A DNA stretch of 64,000 nucleotides from Geodermatophilus marinus (lineage in GTDB: Bacteria; Actinomycetota; Actinomycetes; Mycobacteriales; Geodermatophilaceae). The stretch spans positions 62,001-126,000 of the forward strand of contig NZ_QVQH01000004.1 of the NCBI RefSeq assembly GCF_003428645.1. The letters are read 5' to 3'. A program made the position numbers and the translations under genes. Below are positions 8,577-17,371 of the stretch, piece by piece; the stretch's first letter is position 1, and each line of letters begins with the position of its first letter. The notes beneath the pieces are model-generated. The model was not told the origin of the DNA and ran no database searches. It saw only the letters and a program-made list of their open reading frames with translations.

Positions 8577-9308
8577 TCAGCCCAGGACGTCCCCGGCGAT
8601 GCCGATGACCAGCGGCACCACGCCGAGGCAGAGGAAGGCGGGCAGGAAGCAGACCCCGAGCGGGGCCAGGACCCACACCCCGGCCCGCCGGACGGCGGCG
8701 TCGGCCCGGCTGCGCTCCCCCGCCCGGACGTCGGCGGACAGCGCCCGCAGGGCGGGCACGACCGCGGACCCGGACTCCCCGGCCCGCACGACGGCCCGGC
8801 GCAGCCCGGCGAGCTCCTCCGGCACGGCCTCCCACGCCTGCCGCGGTGGTGCGCCCAGGCGCTGCAGCGCGGCGACGGCCCCCAGCTCCCGGCCCACCGG
8901 GCCGGGCAGCGCCGCGGCGACGGCGGCGAGGGCGCCGGGGACGGGCAGGCCGGTGCCGAGGCACACCGCGAGCAGGTCGCAGGCCACCGGCAGGTCCCGG
9001 CGCAGCGCGGCGGCGTCCCCCTCGCCCCGGCCGCCCCGCGCCCGCAGCAGGCGCTCGGCCGCCACGGTCCCGACGGCGGCCACGACGGGGCCCGCCGTGC
9101 CACCGACCAGCGCCCCGGCCGCGAGGCCCGCCGCGGCGGCGAGCAGCCACCGCCCGCGCGTCCCCGCGACCGCCGACCCCCGGGGCCGCGGGGGTGCGGG
9201 CCCCGGCCCGGCCAGCGCGCGCAGCCGCGCCCGGACCGCCGGGGCCCGGGACGGCCACACCGCCACCGCCGCGGCCAGGCAGAGCAGCAGCGGGGCCGCG
9301 CCGCTCAC
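8577..9308 (-). CDS. TadC-like type II secretion F-family membrane protein
   Basis: A 243-residue inner-membrane platform protein with a GspF-type domain (about residues 100-220) and membrane helices at about 55-85 and at the C-terminus. It pairs with the TadB-like gene just upstream (GTGA overlap), as in Rv3657c/Rv3658c. It would anchor the TadA ATPase and pilin extrusion. Confidence 0.85.
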   Translation of the reverse strand: MSGAAPLLLCLAAAVAVWPSRAPAVRARLRALAGPGPAPPRPRGSAVAGTRGRWLLAAAAGLAAGALVGGTAGPVVAAVGTVAAERLLRARGGRGEGDAAALRRDLPVACDLLAVCLGTGLPVPGALAAVAAALPGPVGRELGAVAALQRLGAPPRQAWEAVPEELAGLRRAVVRAGESGSAVVPALRALSADVRAGERSRADAAVRRAGVWVLAPLGVCFLPAFLCLGVVPLVIGIAGDVLG

Positions 9309-10162
9309 CGCAGCGCCCGCCGGACCAGCCGCGCGGTCCAGGCCAGACCGACCGCCTCCAGGCCCGCCCCGGCGAGCAGCAGGATCTGGCCCGTGACCGT
9401 GCCGGTCAGCACCCCCCAGGGGTCGGCGCCGATCCCGGACCCCATCGCCAGCCCGAGCAGCGGCAGACCCGCGAGCACCGCGGCGCTGGCACGGGCACCC
9501 GCCGTCGCGGCCCGGAGCTCACCGGTCAGGCGCCGGCGGGCCCGCAGGTCGTCCTCGACCGCCGCGAGCACCGCGGCCAGCGAGCACCCGGTCCGCACGC
9601 TGAGCGCGACGGCGGCCGCGATGCGCTCGAGCGCGGCCCGCGGGGGCTCCTCCCCCGCAGGCGGGCCGGTGGCCCGTCGTTCCGCACCCCCCGCGGACCG
9701 GCTCGCGCCCCCAGGGGGAGCGGCCGCAGTCCCCGGGGAGCGGACGGCGGTCGCCAGGGCCCGGCCGCTCCCCGCGTCGGCGCAGAGGGCCACGGCGCTC
9801 GCGGTCGCGGCCTCCAGCGGGCGCCCGGCCCGGAGCTCCGCGGACAGCGCGCCCAGCGCCTCGGCGAGCGCGGCCAGCCGGTGCTCCGCCGCCCGGTCGG
9901 CCTGCCGCCGGAGCACGGCCCGGGCGGCGCCCCCTGCTCCGGCCCCGGCCAGCACGGCCACGACCGGCGGGGCGACCAGCGCGGCGGCCGCGGTGACCAG
10001 CGCGACCACCACCGCCGGCCGCGGCGGCCGGGCCGGCCGCAGGCGGGTCCTGCGCCGGCCCGGCTCACCCGGGAACCGGGCGCCCGCCAGCCGGTCGGCC
10101 GCCGCGGTGGCCCGGGGCCAGGCCGCCACGGCGGCGGCGAGGGCGAGCAGCGCCGCGGTCAT
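9305..10162 (-). CDS. TadB-like type II secretion F-family membrane protein
   Basis: A 285-residue membrane protein with two N-terminal helices, a GspF-type cytoplasmic domain, and C-terminal helices (about 205-265). A low-complexity insert lies in the middle (about 140-170). ATG 10162 overlaps the TadA stop (ATGA). It is the second half of the TadB/TadC platform. Confidence 0.85.
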   Translation of the reverse strand: MTAALLALAAAVAAWPRATAAADRLAGARFPGEPGRRRTRLRPARPPRPAVVVALVTAAAALVAPPVVAVLAGAGAGGAARAVLRRQADRAAEHRLAALAEALGALSAELRAGRPLEAATASAVALCADAGSGRALATAVRSPGTAAAPPGGASRSAGGAERRATGPPAGEEPPRAALERIAAAVALSVRTGCSLAAVLAAVEDDLRARRRLTGELRAATAGARASAAVLAGLPLLGLAMGSGIGADPWGVLTGTVTGQILLLAGAGLEAVGLAWTARLVRRALR

Positions 10163-11298
10163 CCCGGCCGGCCCACCAGGGCGCGCAGCCGCCCGGCCGC
10201 CGGGCAGGGCCCGCCGTCGGCCCGCCAGCCCGGCTCGACGGTGACCAGCGGCCCCACCCGGCTGACCACGCCCAGCTCCTCGACCCGGCGGCCGGTGCCC
10301 GTCCGCCGCAGGTGCACGACCACGGCGAGCGCGGCCGCCGCCTGGCTGTGCACCGCCGCCCGCTCGAGCCCCGCGGCCACGCCGAGGGCCTCCAGCCGGG
10401 CCGGCACCTCCGCGGCCCGGTTGGCGTGCAGGGTGCCGCAGCCGCCGTCGTGCCCGGTGTTGAGCGCGGCCAGCAGGTCGGTGACCTCCGCTCCCCGCAC
10501 CTCGCCGACGACGAGCCGGTCCGGCCGCATCCGCAGGGCCTGGCGGACGAGGTCGCGCAGGGTCACCTCACCGACCCCCTCGACGTTCGGCGGCCGGGTG
10601 GCCAGCCGCACCACGTGCGGGTGGGCGGGAGCCAGCTCCGGCGCGTCCTCGCAGAGGACCAGGCGCTCGGTCGCCGGCACCTGCCCCAGCAGCGCGGCCA
10701 GCAGCGTCGTCTTGCCCGAGCCGGTGCCGCCGGTGACCAGGAAGGCCAGCCGGGTCGCCAGCACGGCGCGCAGCAGGTCGCCCGCCTCCCCGGGCAGCGT
10801 GCCGCGGCGGTCGAGGTCGTCGAGGCCGAGCGCGGCCCGGCGCAGCACCCGCAGCGACAGGCACGTCCCCGTGGCCGCCACCGGGGGCAGCACGGCGTGC
10901 AGGCGCGTGCCGTCGGGGAGGCCGACGTCCACCCACGGCGCGGCGTCGTCGAGCCGCCGGCCGGCGGCCGCGGCGAGCCGGACGGCCAGCCGTCGGACGG
11001 CGTCCTCGTCCGGGAAGCGCACCGGCGCGCGCTCGAGGCCCGTCCCGCGGTCCACCCAGACCTCGTCCGGCCCGTTCACCAGGACGTCGGTCACCCCGGG
11101 TGCGCGCAGCAGGGGCTCCAGCGGACCCGCGCCGGCCAGCTCGTCCACCGCGGCCCGCACCGCCCGCAGCACCTCGTCGTCGCCGAGCAGGCCCCCGGCC
11201 TCCTCCCGCACCAGCGCCGCCACCGCGGTCCGCGTCGGCGGCCCGGGGTCGGTGGCCAGCCGCGCCCGGACCCGCTCGACCAGCGCGAGCTCCGTCAT
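10159..11298 (-). CDS. tadA: TadA/CpaF secretion ATPase
   Basis: A 379-residue secretion ATPase. Walker A is GGTGSGKTT (about residues 188-196), followed by the Asp box (LCEDAPEL) and Walker B region (LVVGEVRGAEVTDLL), then the GCGTLHANRA His box. It powers pilus assembly at the inner membrane. ATG 11298 overlaps the upstream CpaE-like stop. Family: TadA of the helicase/secretion neighbourhood (Rv3659c-like). Confidence 0.93.
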   Translation of the reverse strand: MTELALVERVRARLATDPGPPTRTAVAALVREEAGGLLGDDEVLRAVRAAVDELAGAGPLEPLLRAPGVTDVLVNGPDEVWVDRGTGLERAPVRFPDEDAVRRLAVRLAAAAGRRLDDAAPWVDVGLPDGTRLHAVLPPVAATGTCLSLRVLRRAALGLDDLDRRGTLPGEAGDLLRAVLATRLAFLVTGGTGSGKTTLLAALLGQVPATERLVLCEDAPELAPAHPHVVRLATRPPNVEGVGEVTLRDLVRQALRMRPDRLVVGEVRGAEVTDLLAALNTGHDGGCGTLHANRAAEVPARLEALGVAAGLERAAVHSQAAAALAVVVHLRRTGTGRRVEELGVVSRVGPLVTVEPGWRADGGPCPAAGRLRALVGRPG

Positions 11299-12392
11299 GC
11301 CGCCTCCTCAGGCGCGGCCAGCTCCGCGCAGAGCCGGCGGGCGAGCCGGCCCACCGGCGTGCGGGTTCCCGCGGCCGGGGGCAGGCCGCGCTCCCCGCGG
11401 TCGGCGGTGCCGCGGTCGTGCCCCAGCTCGGCGAACACCGGCCGGCCGACCGCGGCCGCGACCTCGGCCGCGCCCAGGCCGCCGGGGACCCGGCGCAGCA
11501 CCACCCTCGCCGGCGCCCAGGCCGGCGGAGCGCCCGGACCGGCACCGGCACCCAGCAGCATGCGGGCCGCGGTGGCGGACCGGACCCGGCCGGCCACGAG
11601 CAGCACGGCCAGGTCGGCCTCGGCGAGCACGCGGTCCTCGACGTCCCGGCCGGCCGCGCGGTGCAGGTCGACGACCACCGGGCAGCCGGCCGACCGGGCC
11701 GCGTCGACGGCCGCCACCACGGCCTCGGGGTCGACCGGCTGCACAGCACCCCGGGAGCAGGCGAGCACGCCGACCCCGCCGACCTCCGGCAGGGCCGCGA
11801 GCAGGGCCTCCCCACCGACCCGGCCGCGCAGCCCGGACAGCTCGGGCCAGCGCGACCCCTCGCGCCCCTCGGCGCCCAGCACGAGGTCGAGCCCGCCGCC
11901 GGCGGCGTCGGTGTCGACCAGCAGCGCCCGCCCCGCGACCCCGGCGAGGGCCGCTGCAGCGGCGGTGGCCAGCGTGCTCGCTCCGGCACCCCCGCTGCTG
12001 GCCCCGACCACGAGCAGCGGCCCGCGCTGGACCGGCCCGCGCCCGGCAGCCGCGGCGCGGGCGAGCAGCCACTCCTCGTCGTCCGGGAGGACGGCGACCC
12101 GCTCCGCGCCCCGCTCGACGGCGGCGGCCCAGCACCGGGCCGGCAGCTCCGACCGGGCCACGACGACCAGACCGGGCCGCCGGGGCAGCGCGCGCACCGC
12201 CGCCGCCGTGAGCAGGTCGGCGCCCAGCAGCACCAGGGACGCCTCCCGGTGCGCGCGGCGCAGCGCGGGCCCGCCGGTGGCCAGCTCCGGATCGGTGCCG
12301 GCGGCGGCGAGGACGCGGAGCAGGTCGTCGAGCAGGTCCTCGTCGGCGCTGACGACGAGCGGGCGCACCGGCGGGGTGCGGGCGGCGGTCAC
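11295..12392 (-). CDS. ssd: CpaE-like / septum-site-determining protein Ssd
   Basis: A 365-residue protein with a receiver-like N-terminal half and a MinD/ParA-like C-terminal half. The P-loop is altered: GASSGGAGASTLA lacks the canonical deviant-Walker Lys pair. It is the first gene of the tad operon, like Rv3660c (Ssd), which affects septation and localisation. GTG 12392 starts divergently from the HAD hydrolase gene across 125 bp. Confidence 0.82.
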   Translation of the reverse strand: MTAARTPPVRPLVVSADEDLLDDLLRVLAAAGTDPELATGGPALRRAHREASLVLLGADLLTAAAVRALPRRPGLVVVARSELPARCWAAAVERGAERVAVLPDDEEWLLARAAAAGRGPVQRGPLLVVGASSGGAGASTLATAAAAALAGVAGRALLVDTDAAGGGLDLVLGAEGREGSRWPELSGLRGRVGGEALLAALPEVGGVGVLACSRGAVQPVDPEAVVAAVDAARSAGCPVVVDLHRAAGRDVEDRVLAEADLAVLLVAGRVRSATAARMLLGAGAGPGAPPAWAPARVVLRRVPGGLGAAEVAAAVGRPVFAELGHDRGTADRGERGLPPAAGTRTPVGRLARRLCAELAAPEEAA

Positions 12393-12503
12393 CGGGGAAG
12401 CCCACCCGCCCGGACCGCCCCCGGCCAGGGCCGCGGCCGGTCTGTGGATGACCCGTTGGGGTGTGGAGCCGCTGAGATGACCGTCACCCCGGCGGAGTCC
12501 ACC

Positions 12504-12509
12504 TACAGT
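12504..12509 (+). promoter_or_regulatory. -10 box of a leaderless promoter (HAD gene)
   Basis: TACAGT lies 8 bases before the GTG start, which would place the transcription start at or next to the start codon. No ribosome site precedes the GTG. Confidence 0.45.
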
Positions 12510-12517
12510 CGTGAACC

Positions 12518-13360
12518 GTGACCCGCGCGGCGGCGTTCTTCGACCTGGACAAGACGGTCATCGCCAAGTCCAGCACCCTGGCCTTCGGCCGGCCGTTCTT
12601 CCAGGGCGGGCTGATCAACCGGCGCGCGGTCCTAAAAGGGGCCTACGCGCAGTTCGTGTTCTCCCTCTCGGGCGCCGACGCCCAGCAGATGGAGCGGATG
12701 CGCGACCAGATCACCCGGATGTGCACCGGGTGGGACGTCGCCACCGTGCACGACATCGTCCGTGAGACGCTGCACGACATCGTCGACCCGCTGGTCTACG
12801 CCGAGGCGGCCGACCTGATCGAGGAGCACCGGGCCGCCGGCCGGGAGATCGTCATCGTCTCCAGCAGCGGCGCCGAGATGGTGGAGCCGATCGGCGAGCT
12901 GCTCGGGGTCGACCGGGTGGTGGCCACCCGCATGGTGACCGTGGACGGCCGCTACACCGGGGAGATCGACTTCTACGCCTACGGCGAGCACAAGGCCGAG
13001 GCGCTGCGCGAGGTCGCCGCCGAGATGGGCTACGACCTGGCCGACTGCTACGCCTACAGCGACTCGGTCACCGACCTGCCGATGCTCTCGGCGGTCGGCC
13101 ACCCGACCGCGGTGAACCCCGACCGGGCCCTGCGCCGCGCGGCGGCCGAGCAGGGCTGGCCGGTGCTGGAGTTCACCCGGCCGGTCTCGATGCGCTCCCG
13201 CTTCCCGGCGCCCCCCGGTCCGGTCGTGACGAGCGCGGCGGTGGGCGTCGGTGCCGCCGTCGCCGGCCTGGCCTGGTACGCCCGCCGGCGGGCGCTGCGG
13301 GAGGCCACGGGCACCCCGCCGGCACCGGTACCCGGGCGACGCCGCCGCCGCGGCGCCTGA
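12518..13360 (+). CDS. HAD-IB family phosphatase, SerB-like (Rv3661-like)
   Basis: A 280-residue HAD phosphatase. Motif I is FFDLDKTVI (nucleophile Asp about residue 9), motif II IVSSSG, and motif III/IV YSDSVTDLPML. A hydrophobic C-terminal helix (VVTSAAVGVGAAVAGLAWYA) followed by Arg-rich residues suggests membrane attachment. Rv3661 occupies the same place beside ssd in mycobacteria. The substrate is unknown; SerB activity is not assured. Confidence 0.85.
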   Translation: MTRAAAFFDLDKTVIAKSSTLAFGRPFFQGGLINRRAVLKGAYAQFVFSLSGADAQQMERMRDQITRMCTGWDVATVHDIVRETLHDIVDPLVYAEAADLIEEHRAAGREIVIVSSSGAEMVEPIGELLGVDRVVATRMVTVDGRYTGEIDFYAYGEHKAEALREVAAEMGYDLADCYAYSDSVTDLPMLSAVGHPTAVNPDRALRRAAAEQGWPVLEFTRPVSMRSRFPAPPGPVVTSAAVGVGAAVAGLAWYARRRALREATGTPPAPVPGRRRRRGA

Positions 13361-13410
13361 GCGCACCGGGGGCCGGGGGCCCCTCGCCGGCGCCGTCATC
13401 CCTGCCTCTC

Positions 13411-13527
13411 GTGATCATGGGGATCTGGCAGGCGACACGGCAGGACACGCCGCCGCGGCCGGCACGATCCCCATGATCACCGCGGCACCGCGGCGGGTGA
13501 TCACCCCGGCACGATCCCCATGATCAC
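13411..13527. repeat. Intergenic palindromic repeats (GTGATCATGGGGATC and inverse)
   Basis: One copy of GTGATCATGGGGATC (13411-13425) is followed by two exact inverse copies (13466-13480, 13513-13527). The latter sit inside larger partial duplications of the segment ACCGCGGCACCGCGGCGGGT. The 215-bp space between two convergent genes holds nothing else that can be identified. Confidence 0.85.
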
Positions 13528-13575
13528 CGCGGCGGGTGATCACCGCGGCACCGCGGCGGGCGGCGGGCCCGCGGG

Positions 13576-14565
13576 TCACCGCCCCAGGCGCTCGCGGGCG
13601 TCGTCGATGCGCTCGCGCACCCCGTCGACCAGCGTGCGGGCCGCCGACAGCGGGCGGAAGGCGCGGGCCGCACCGGTCAGCGCCGCCACCTCGTCGTCGG
13701 CCAGCTGCAGCTCCCCGGCGGCCGCGTTGGCCTCGACCTGGGCCACGCTCGAGGCGCCCGGGATGACCACCACCCGGGGCTGGGCCACCAGCCAGGCCAG
13801 CGCCACCTGCGCCGGTTGCACGCCGTGCCCGGCGGCCACCTCCCGCAGGGTGCCGAGCAGCGGCTCGGCCCGTCGCAGGTTCTCGGTGCCGAACAGCGGG
13901 TTCACCGCCCGCACCCCGCCGGGCCGGTTCTCCGCCGAGTACCGGCCGCCGAGCAGCCCCTGGGCCAGCGGGCTGTAGGCGATCACCACCCGGCGCTCCC
14001 GCTCGGCGAAGGGCACGAGGTCCTCGAGCGGTCCGGGGTGGGCCAGGGAGAACTGCACCTGGTTGCTGATCACCGGCCGGCCGAGGGCGGCGTCGGCCGC
14101 CCGCCAGCGGTCCAGGGAGTAGTTGGAGACGCCGACCGCGCCGATCCGGCCGGCGTCGAGCAGGTCGCGCATCGCCGGCATGGGCACCGAGTCGGGGACG
14201 ACGGGGTTGGGCTGGTGGATCTGGTAGAGCGGTACCCGCGGCAGGCCGAGGCGCCGGGCGCTGCCGGCCAGCCGGTGGCGTACCAGCTTCGGGAAGGGCG
14301 CGACCGGGAAGATCTTGGTGGCGACGACGACGTCCGCGCGCTCGTCGCCCAGCGCCTCGCCGAGGATCCGCTCGCTGCGGCCGAGGCCGTACACCTCCGC
14401 GGTGTCGAACAGCGTGATGCCGAGCTCGCGGGCCCGGCGCACGATGTCCCGCGCGGCGCCGGAGGCGTACTCCTCGCCGTAGCCCCACTCCCGCGAGCCG
14501 AACTGCCAGGTGCCCAGGCCGATCCGGCTGACCGGCCCCAGGCCGTCGACGTCGAGGACTCGCAT
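13576..14565 (-). CDS. Aldo/keto reductase
   Basis: A 329-residue NADPH-dependent oxidoreductase of the AKR superfamily. The catalytic tetrad is visible: D54 and Y59 in FDTAEVYG, K84 in VVVATKI, H117 in LYQIHQPN. The C-terminal cofactor segment (VVIPGASSVAQVEAN) is also normal. It stands alone, convergent with the HAD gene. It lies between the Rv3661- and Rv3662c-like genes, which are adjacent in mycobacteria, so it is likely inserted relative to that order. Substrate unknown. Confidence 0.9.
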   Translation of the reverse strand: MRVLDVDGLGPVSRIGLGTWQFGSREWGYGEEYASGAARDIVRRARELGITLFDTAEVYGLGRSERILGEALGDERADVVVATKIFPVAPFPKLVRHRLAGSARRLGLPRVPLYQIHQPNPVVPDSVPMPAMRDLLDAGRIGAVGVSNYSLDRWRAADAALGRPVISNQVQFSLAHPGPLEDLVPFAERERRVVIAYSPLAQGLLGGRYSAENRPGGVRAVNPLFGTENLRRAEPLLGTLREVAAGHGVQPAQVALAWLVAQPRVVVIPGASSVAQVEANAAAGELQLADDEVAALTGAARAFRPLSAARTLVDGVRERIDDARERLGR

Positions 14566-14614
14566 GCCCGCCAGTCTCGCCGCCGACGGCCCGGCGCGCA
14601 GACCCGCGTGCCGG

Positions 14615-15412
14615 TCAGCCGCGGAGCAGGCTCTCGCAGACCGCGAGCCCCTCCTGCGCCCCGTGCGCGGTGGCCCGGCAGCAGTGGACCAGCCAGGCGG
14701 CGACCCCCTCGGGCCGACCGGACGCGTAGCCGGCCAGCGCGTCCCGGTAGGCGTCGCGGCCCAGCTCGGCGAAGCCGACCTCGGGGACCGACACCGCCTT
14801 GGGGTCCAGGCCCCGGGCGATCACGGTCAGCCGGGACGCCGCCCGGGCGACGATGCCGTCGGCGGAGCCGAACGGCGCCAGCGCGGCGAGCTCGCCGTGC
14901 ACCACCGCGGCCTGCACCACCGCGGGCACCGCCGTCCCGCCGGTGAGCAGGCCGAACAGCCCCGCCAGCCGCGGCCCGGCCGGGCCCGCGGGGCGGCCCA
15001 GCCGCTCGCGGTCGACCAGGTCGGCGGCGGCGAGCACGTGCAGCCGGGCCAGGACCTGCCCCGGCGCCCGCGACCAGGTCTCCACCAGCCCGCCGAGCGC
15101 GCCGGAGGTCCGCAGGGCGCCCTGGACGACGGGGTCGTCGACCTCGCCGGCGCGCAGCTCGGCGAGCGGGACGTCGACCCCCTCCAGGGCCGCCGACGCG
15201 CGCGCCCCGCGCAGGGCCGACTCCGCGCTCACCCGGCCGGACTCCCGCCGCAGCACCCGGTGCCCGAGCAGGCGGTCCACGGCGCCGCGGGCCCCGTCGG
15301 CGGCCGCGCGGACGCCGGGGAGGTCCAGCAGCGGGGCGAGCGGGTCCGGGGCGGTCGGGCGGGTCGCCGCGGGACCGGGACGGCCGGCTCCGGGGCGCAC
15401 GGGGATGGTCAC
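14615..15412 (-). CDS. Conserved protein, Rv3662c-like (often annotated oxidoreductase)
   Basis: A 265-residue protein with ESALRGARASAALEGVDVPLAELRAG near residue 60, a segment shared with Rv3662c-type proteins and resembling the N-terminal part of Fic-related proteins. No HPFx(D/E)GNGR AMPylation motif is present. GTG 15412 was chosen as the first good start; no ribosome site is obvious. Its place near ssd and the HAD gene matches mycobacterial order. Function unknown. Confidence 0.7.
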   Translation of the reverse strand: MTIPVRPGAGRPGPAATRPTAPDPLAPLLDLPGVRAAADGARGAVDRLLGHRVLRRESGRVSAESALRGARASAALEGVDVPLAELRAGEVDDPVVQGALRTSGALGGLVETWSRAPGQVLARLHVLAAADLVDRERLGRPAGPAGPRLAGLFGLLTGGTAVPAVVQAAVVHGELAALAPFGSADGIVARAASRLTVIARGLDPKAVSVPEVGFAELGRDAYRDALAGYASGRPEGVAAWLVHCCRATAHGAQEGLAVCESLLRG

Positions 15413-15495
15413 GACGACGACGGTACGAGGGGCGCGGGCCGGCCCTCCGCGCGGCCGGGACGACGGGAGCCCGCCGGGCCCGCGACCTGCCCGGT

Positions 15496-15501
15496 TACCC
15501 T
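15496..15501 (+). promoter_or_regulatory. -10 box of a leaderless promoter (cobC-like gene)
   Basis: TACCCT lies 10 bases before ATG 15512, with no ribosome site between them. Confidence 0.4.
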
Positions 15502-15511
15502 CGCGATCACC

Positions 15512-16063
15512 ATGTCCGCCCCCCTCACCCTGCTGTTCGTCCGCCACGGCCAGAGCGAGTGGAACGCCGCAGGGCTCATGCAGGGGCAGACCGACGGCAT
15601 CCCGCTGACCGGGCTGGGCCACGCCCAGGCCGCCCGGGCCGCCGAGGAGCTGGCCGCGCTGCGCCCGGGGGCGCTGCTCTCCAGCGACCTGCGCCGGGCG
15701 GTGCAGACCGCCGAGCACTGCGCCCGCGCCACCGGGTTGCCGGTGACCACGACACCCGCGCTGCGCGAGCAGGCCTACGGCGCCCTGGAGGGCCGGCCCT
15801 CGCGGGAGCTGTGGGACGTCGTCGACTGGACCGACCCGCACTGGGCCGCCGAGGGCGGGGAGAGCCTGGCCGAGCTGCACGGCCGGGTCGCCGCCTACCT
15901 CGCCCACCTGTGCGCCGAGCCGCCCGCCGCGGTGATCGGGCTGGTGACCCACGGGGACACCATCCGCGCCGCCCGGGCCGTCGTCGCCGGGCTCGGGCCG
16001 GACGCGCTGCCGGTGGTCACCCCGCCCAACGGGTCGGTGACCCGGCTCGAGGTGGTGCCGTGA
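15512..16063 (+). CDS. cobC: Histidine phosphatase, probable alpha-ribazole phosphatase (CobC-like)
   Basis: A 183-residue branch-1 histidine phosphatase with the phosphorylated His in FVRHGQSEWN (R11, H12) and the second His in TLVTHGDT-type VTHGDTIR. Its stop overlaps the cobU start (GTGA), and cobS follows. That operon position suggests removal of the phosphate of alpha-ribazole-5'-phosphate or of adenosylcobalamin phosphate. The family also includes phosphoglycerate mutases and general phosphatases, so the role rests on context. Confidence 0.75.
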   Translation: MSAPLTLLFVRHGQSEWNAAGLMQGQTDGIPLTGLGHAQAARAAEELAALRPGALLSSDLRRAVQTAEHCARATGLPVTTTPALREQAYGALEGRPSRELWDVVDWTDPHWAAEGGESLAELHGRVAAYLAHLCAEPPAAVIGLVTHGDTIRAARAVVAGLGPDALPVVTPPNGSVTRLEVVP

Positions 16064-16584
16064 GCCGCGTGCTCGTGCTGGGCGGCTCGCGCTCGGGGAA
16101 GTCGGCGCACGCCGAGGCCCTGGTCGCCGGCCGGGAGCCGGTGACGTACCTGGCCGCCTCCGCCCCCACCGACCCGTCGGACGCCGACTGGGCCGCCCGC
16201 GTCGCCGCCCACCGGGCCCGCCGACCGCGGAGCTGGCGCACGCTCGAGAGCACCGACCCGGGCGACCTGCACCGCACCGGCACGGTCCTGGTGGACAGCG
16301 TGACCACCTGGGTGGCCGCCCTCCTCGACGCCTCCGGGGTCTGGGACGACGCCCCGGGGGCGCCGGACCGGCTCGCCGCTGCCTGCGACGACCTCGTGGC
16401 GGCCTTCGCCACGACCCCCGCGCACGTGGTCGCCGTCTCCGACGAGGTCGGGCTGGGCGTGGTGCCGGAGACCCGTTCCGGGCGGCTGTTCCGGGACACC
16501 CTGGGAACCGTCAACCAGCGCCTGGCCGCCACCGCCGACGAGGTCTGGTTCGTCGTCGCCGGGCTGCCGCAGCGGCTGCGGTGA
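16060..16584 (+). CDS. cobU: Adenosylcobinamide kinase / guanylyltransferase
   Basis: A 174-residue bifunctional enzyme that phosphorylates adenosylcobinamide and then transfers GMP to it. The P-loop GGSRSGKS (residues 8-15), the segment VLVDSVTTWV, and SDEVGLGVVPETRSGRLFRD are diagnostic. GTGA overlaps link it to the phosphatase before it and cobS after it. Confidence 0.93.
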   Translation: MSRVLVLGGSRSGKSAHAEALVAGREPVTYLAASAPTDPSDADWAARVAAHRARRPRSWRTLESTDPGDLHRTGTVLVDSVTTWVAALLDASGVWDDAPGAPDRLAAACDDLVAAFATTPAHVVAVSDEVGLGVVPETRSGRLFRDTLGTVNQRLAATADEVWFVVAGLPQRLR

Positions 16585-17351
16585 GCAGGCGCCCGCGGTG
16601 GGCGGGGCCGCTGGAGTCCGTCGCGCTGCTCACCGTGCTCCCGGTGCCGGCGCGGGCGGCGGCGGGGACGGCCGGCGTGCTGCCGTGGGCGCCGCTGGTC
16701 GGGCTGCTCCTGGGGATCCCCGCGACAGCGGTCGGGGTCGGCGCCGCGGCGCTGGTCTCACCCCTGACCGGGGCGGTGCTGGCCGTGACCACGCTGGCCG
16801 TCCTCACGCGGGGCCTGCACCTGGACGGCCTGGCCGACACCGCGGACGGGCTCGGGCCGCTGCGCGGCCGGGAGCGCGCGCTGCAGGTCATGCGCCAGGG
16901 GGACGTGGGCCCCTTCGGGGTGACGGCGCTGCTGCTCGTCGTCCTGCTGCAGGTGGCCTGCCTGGCCGAGCTGCTCGCGGCCGACGGCGGGTGGCCGGCG
17001 CTGGGAGCGGCGGTCGTCACCGCGCGGCTGGCGATGGCGCGCACGGGCCTGCCCGGCGTCCCGGCGGCGGAGGGCTCCGCCCTGGGCCGGGCGGTCGCCG
17101 GGACGGTGCGCCCGTCCTGGCTGATCGGCTGGTGCGCCGTCGTCGCCGCGCTGCTGGTCGTCGCCACCTCCGGCGACTGGCCCCGGGCCGGTCAGCTGGC
17201 CGGCAGCGCCGCGGCCGGGCTGGCGGCGGCGGAGTGGGTGCTCCGGCGCGCCCGGGCCCGTCTGGGCGGGGTCACCGGCGACGTCATGGGGGCGATGGGG
17301 GAGACCGCGGCCGCGACCACCCTGCTGGTGGCCGCGGCCGCGATGTCCTGA
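16581..17351 (+). CDS. cobS: Adenosylcobinamide-GDP ribazoletransferase (cobalamin synthase)
   Basis: A 256-residue polytopic membrane enzyme that joins adenosylcobinamide-GDP with alpha-ribazole (phosphate). The signature GLHLDGLADTADGL followed by MRQGDVGPFGV is clear, as is the C-terminal GDVMGAMGE segment. Starts with GTG overlapping the cobU stop. No cobT (DMB phosphoribosyltransferase) follows. Confidence 0.95.
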   Translation: MSRRPRWAGPLESVALLTVLPVPARAAAGTAGVLPWAPLVGLLLGIPATAVGVGAAALVSPLTGAVLAVTTLAVLTRGLHLDGLADTADGLGPLRGRERALQVMRQGDVGPFGVTALLLVVLLQVACLAELLAADGGWPALGAAVVTARLAMARTGLPGVPAAEGSALGRAVAGTVRPSWLIGWCAVVAALLVVATSGDWPRAGQLAGSAAAGLAAAEWVLRRARARLGGVTGDVMGAMGETAAATTLLVAAAAMS

Positions 17352-17371
17352 GGTGGTGCCCCGAGGTCCTC

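Noticed and set aside
8292-12480. Plus-strand frames of 650-1100 codons across the tad operon
   Set aside because: All are Arg/Pro/Ala-rich shadows of the minus-strand Tad proteins, which have intact motifs and GTGA junctions.
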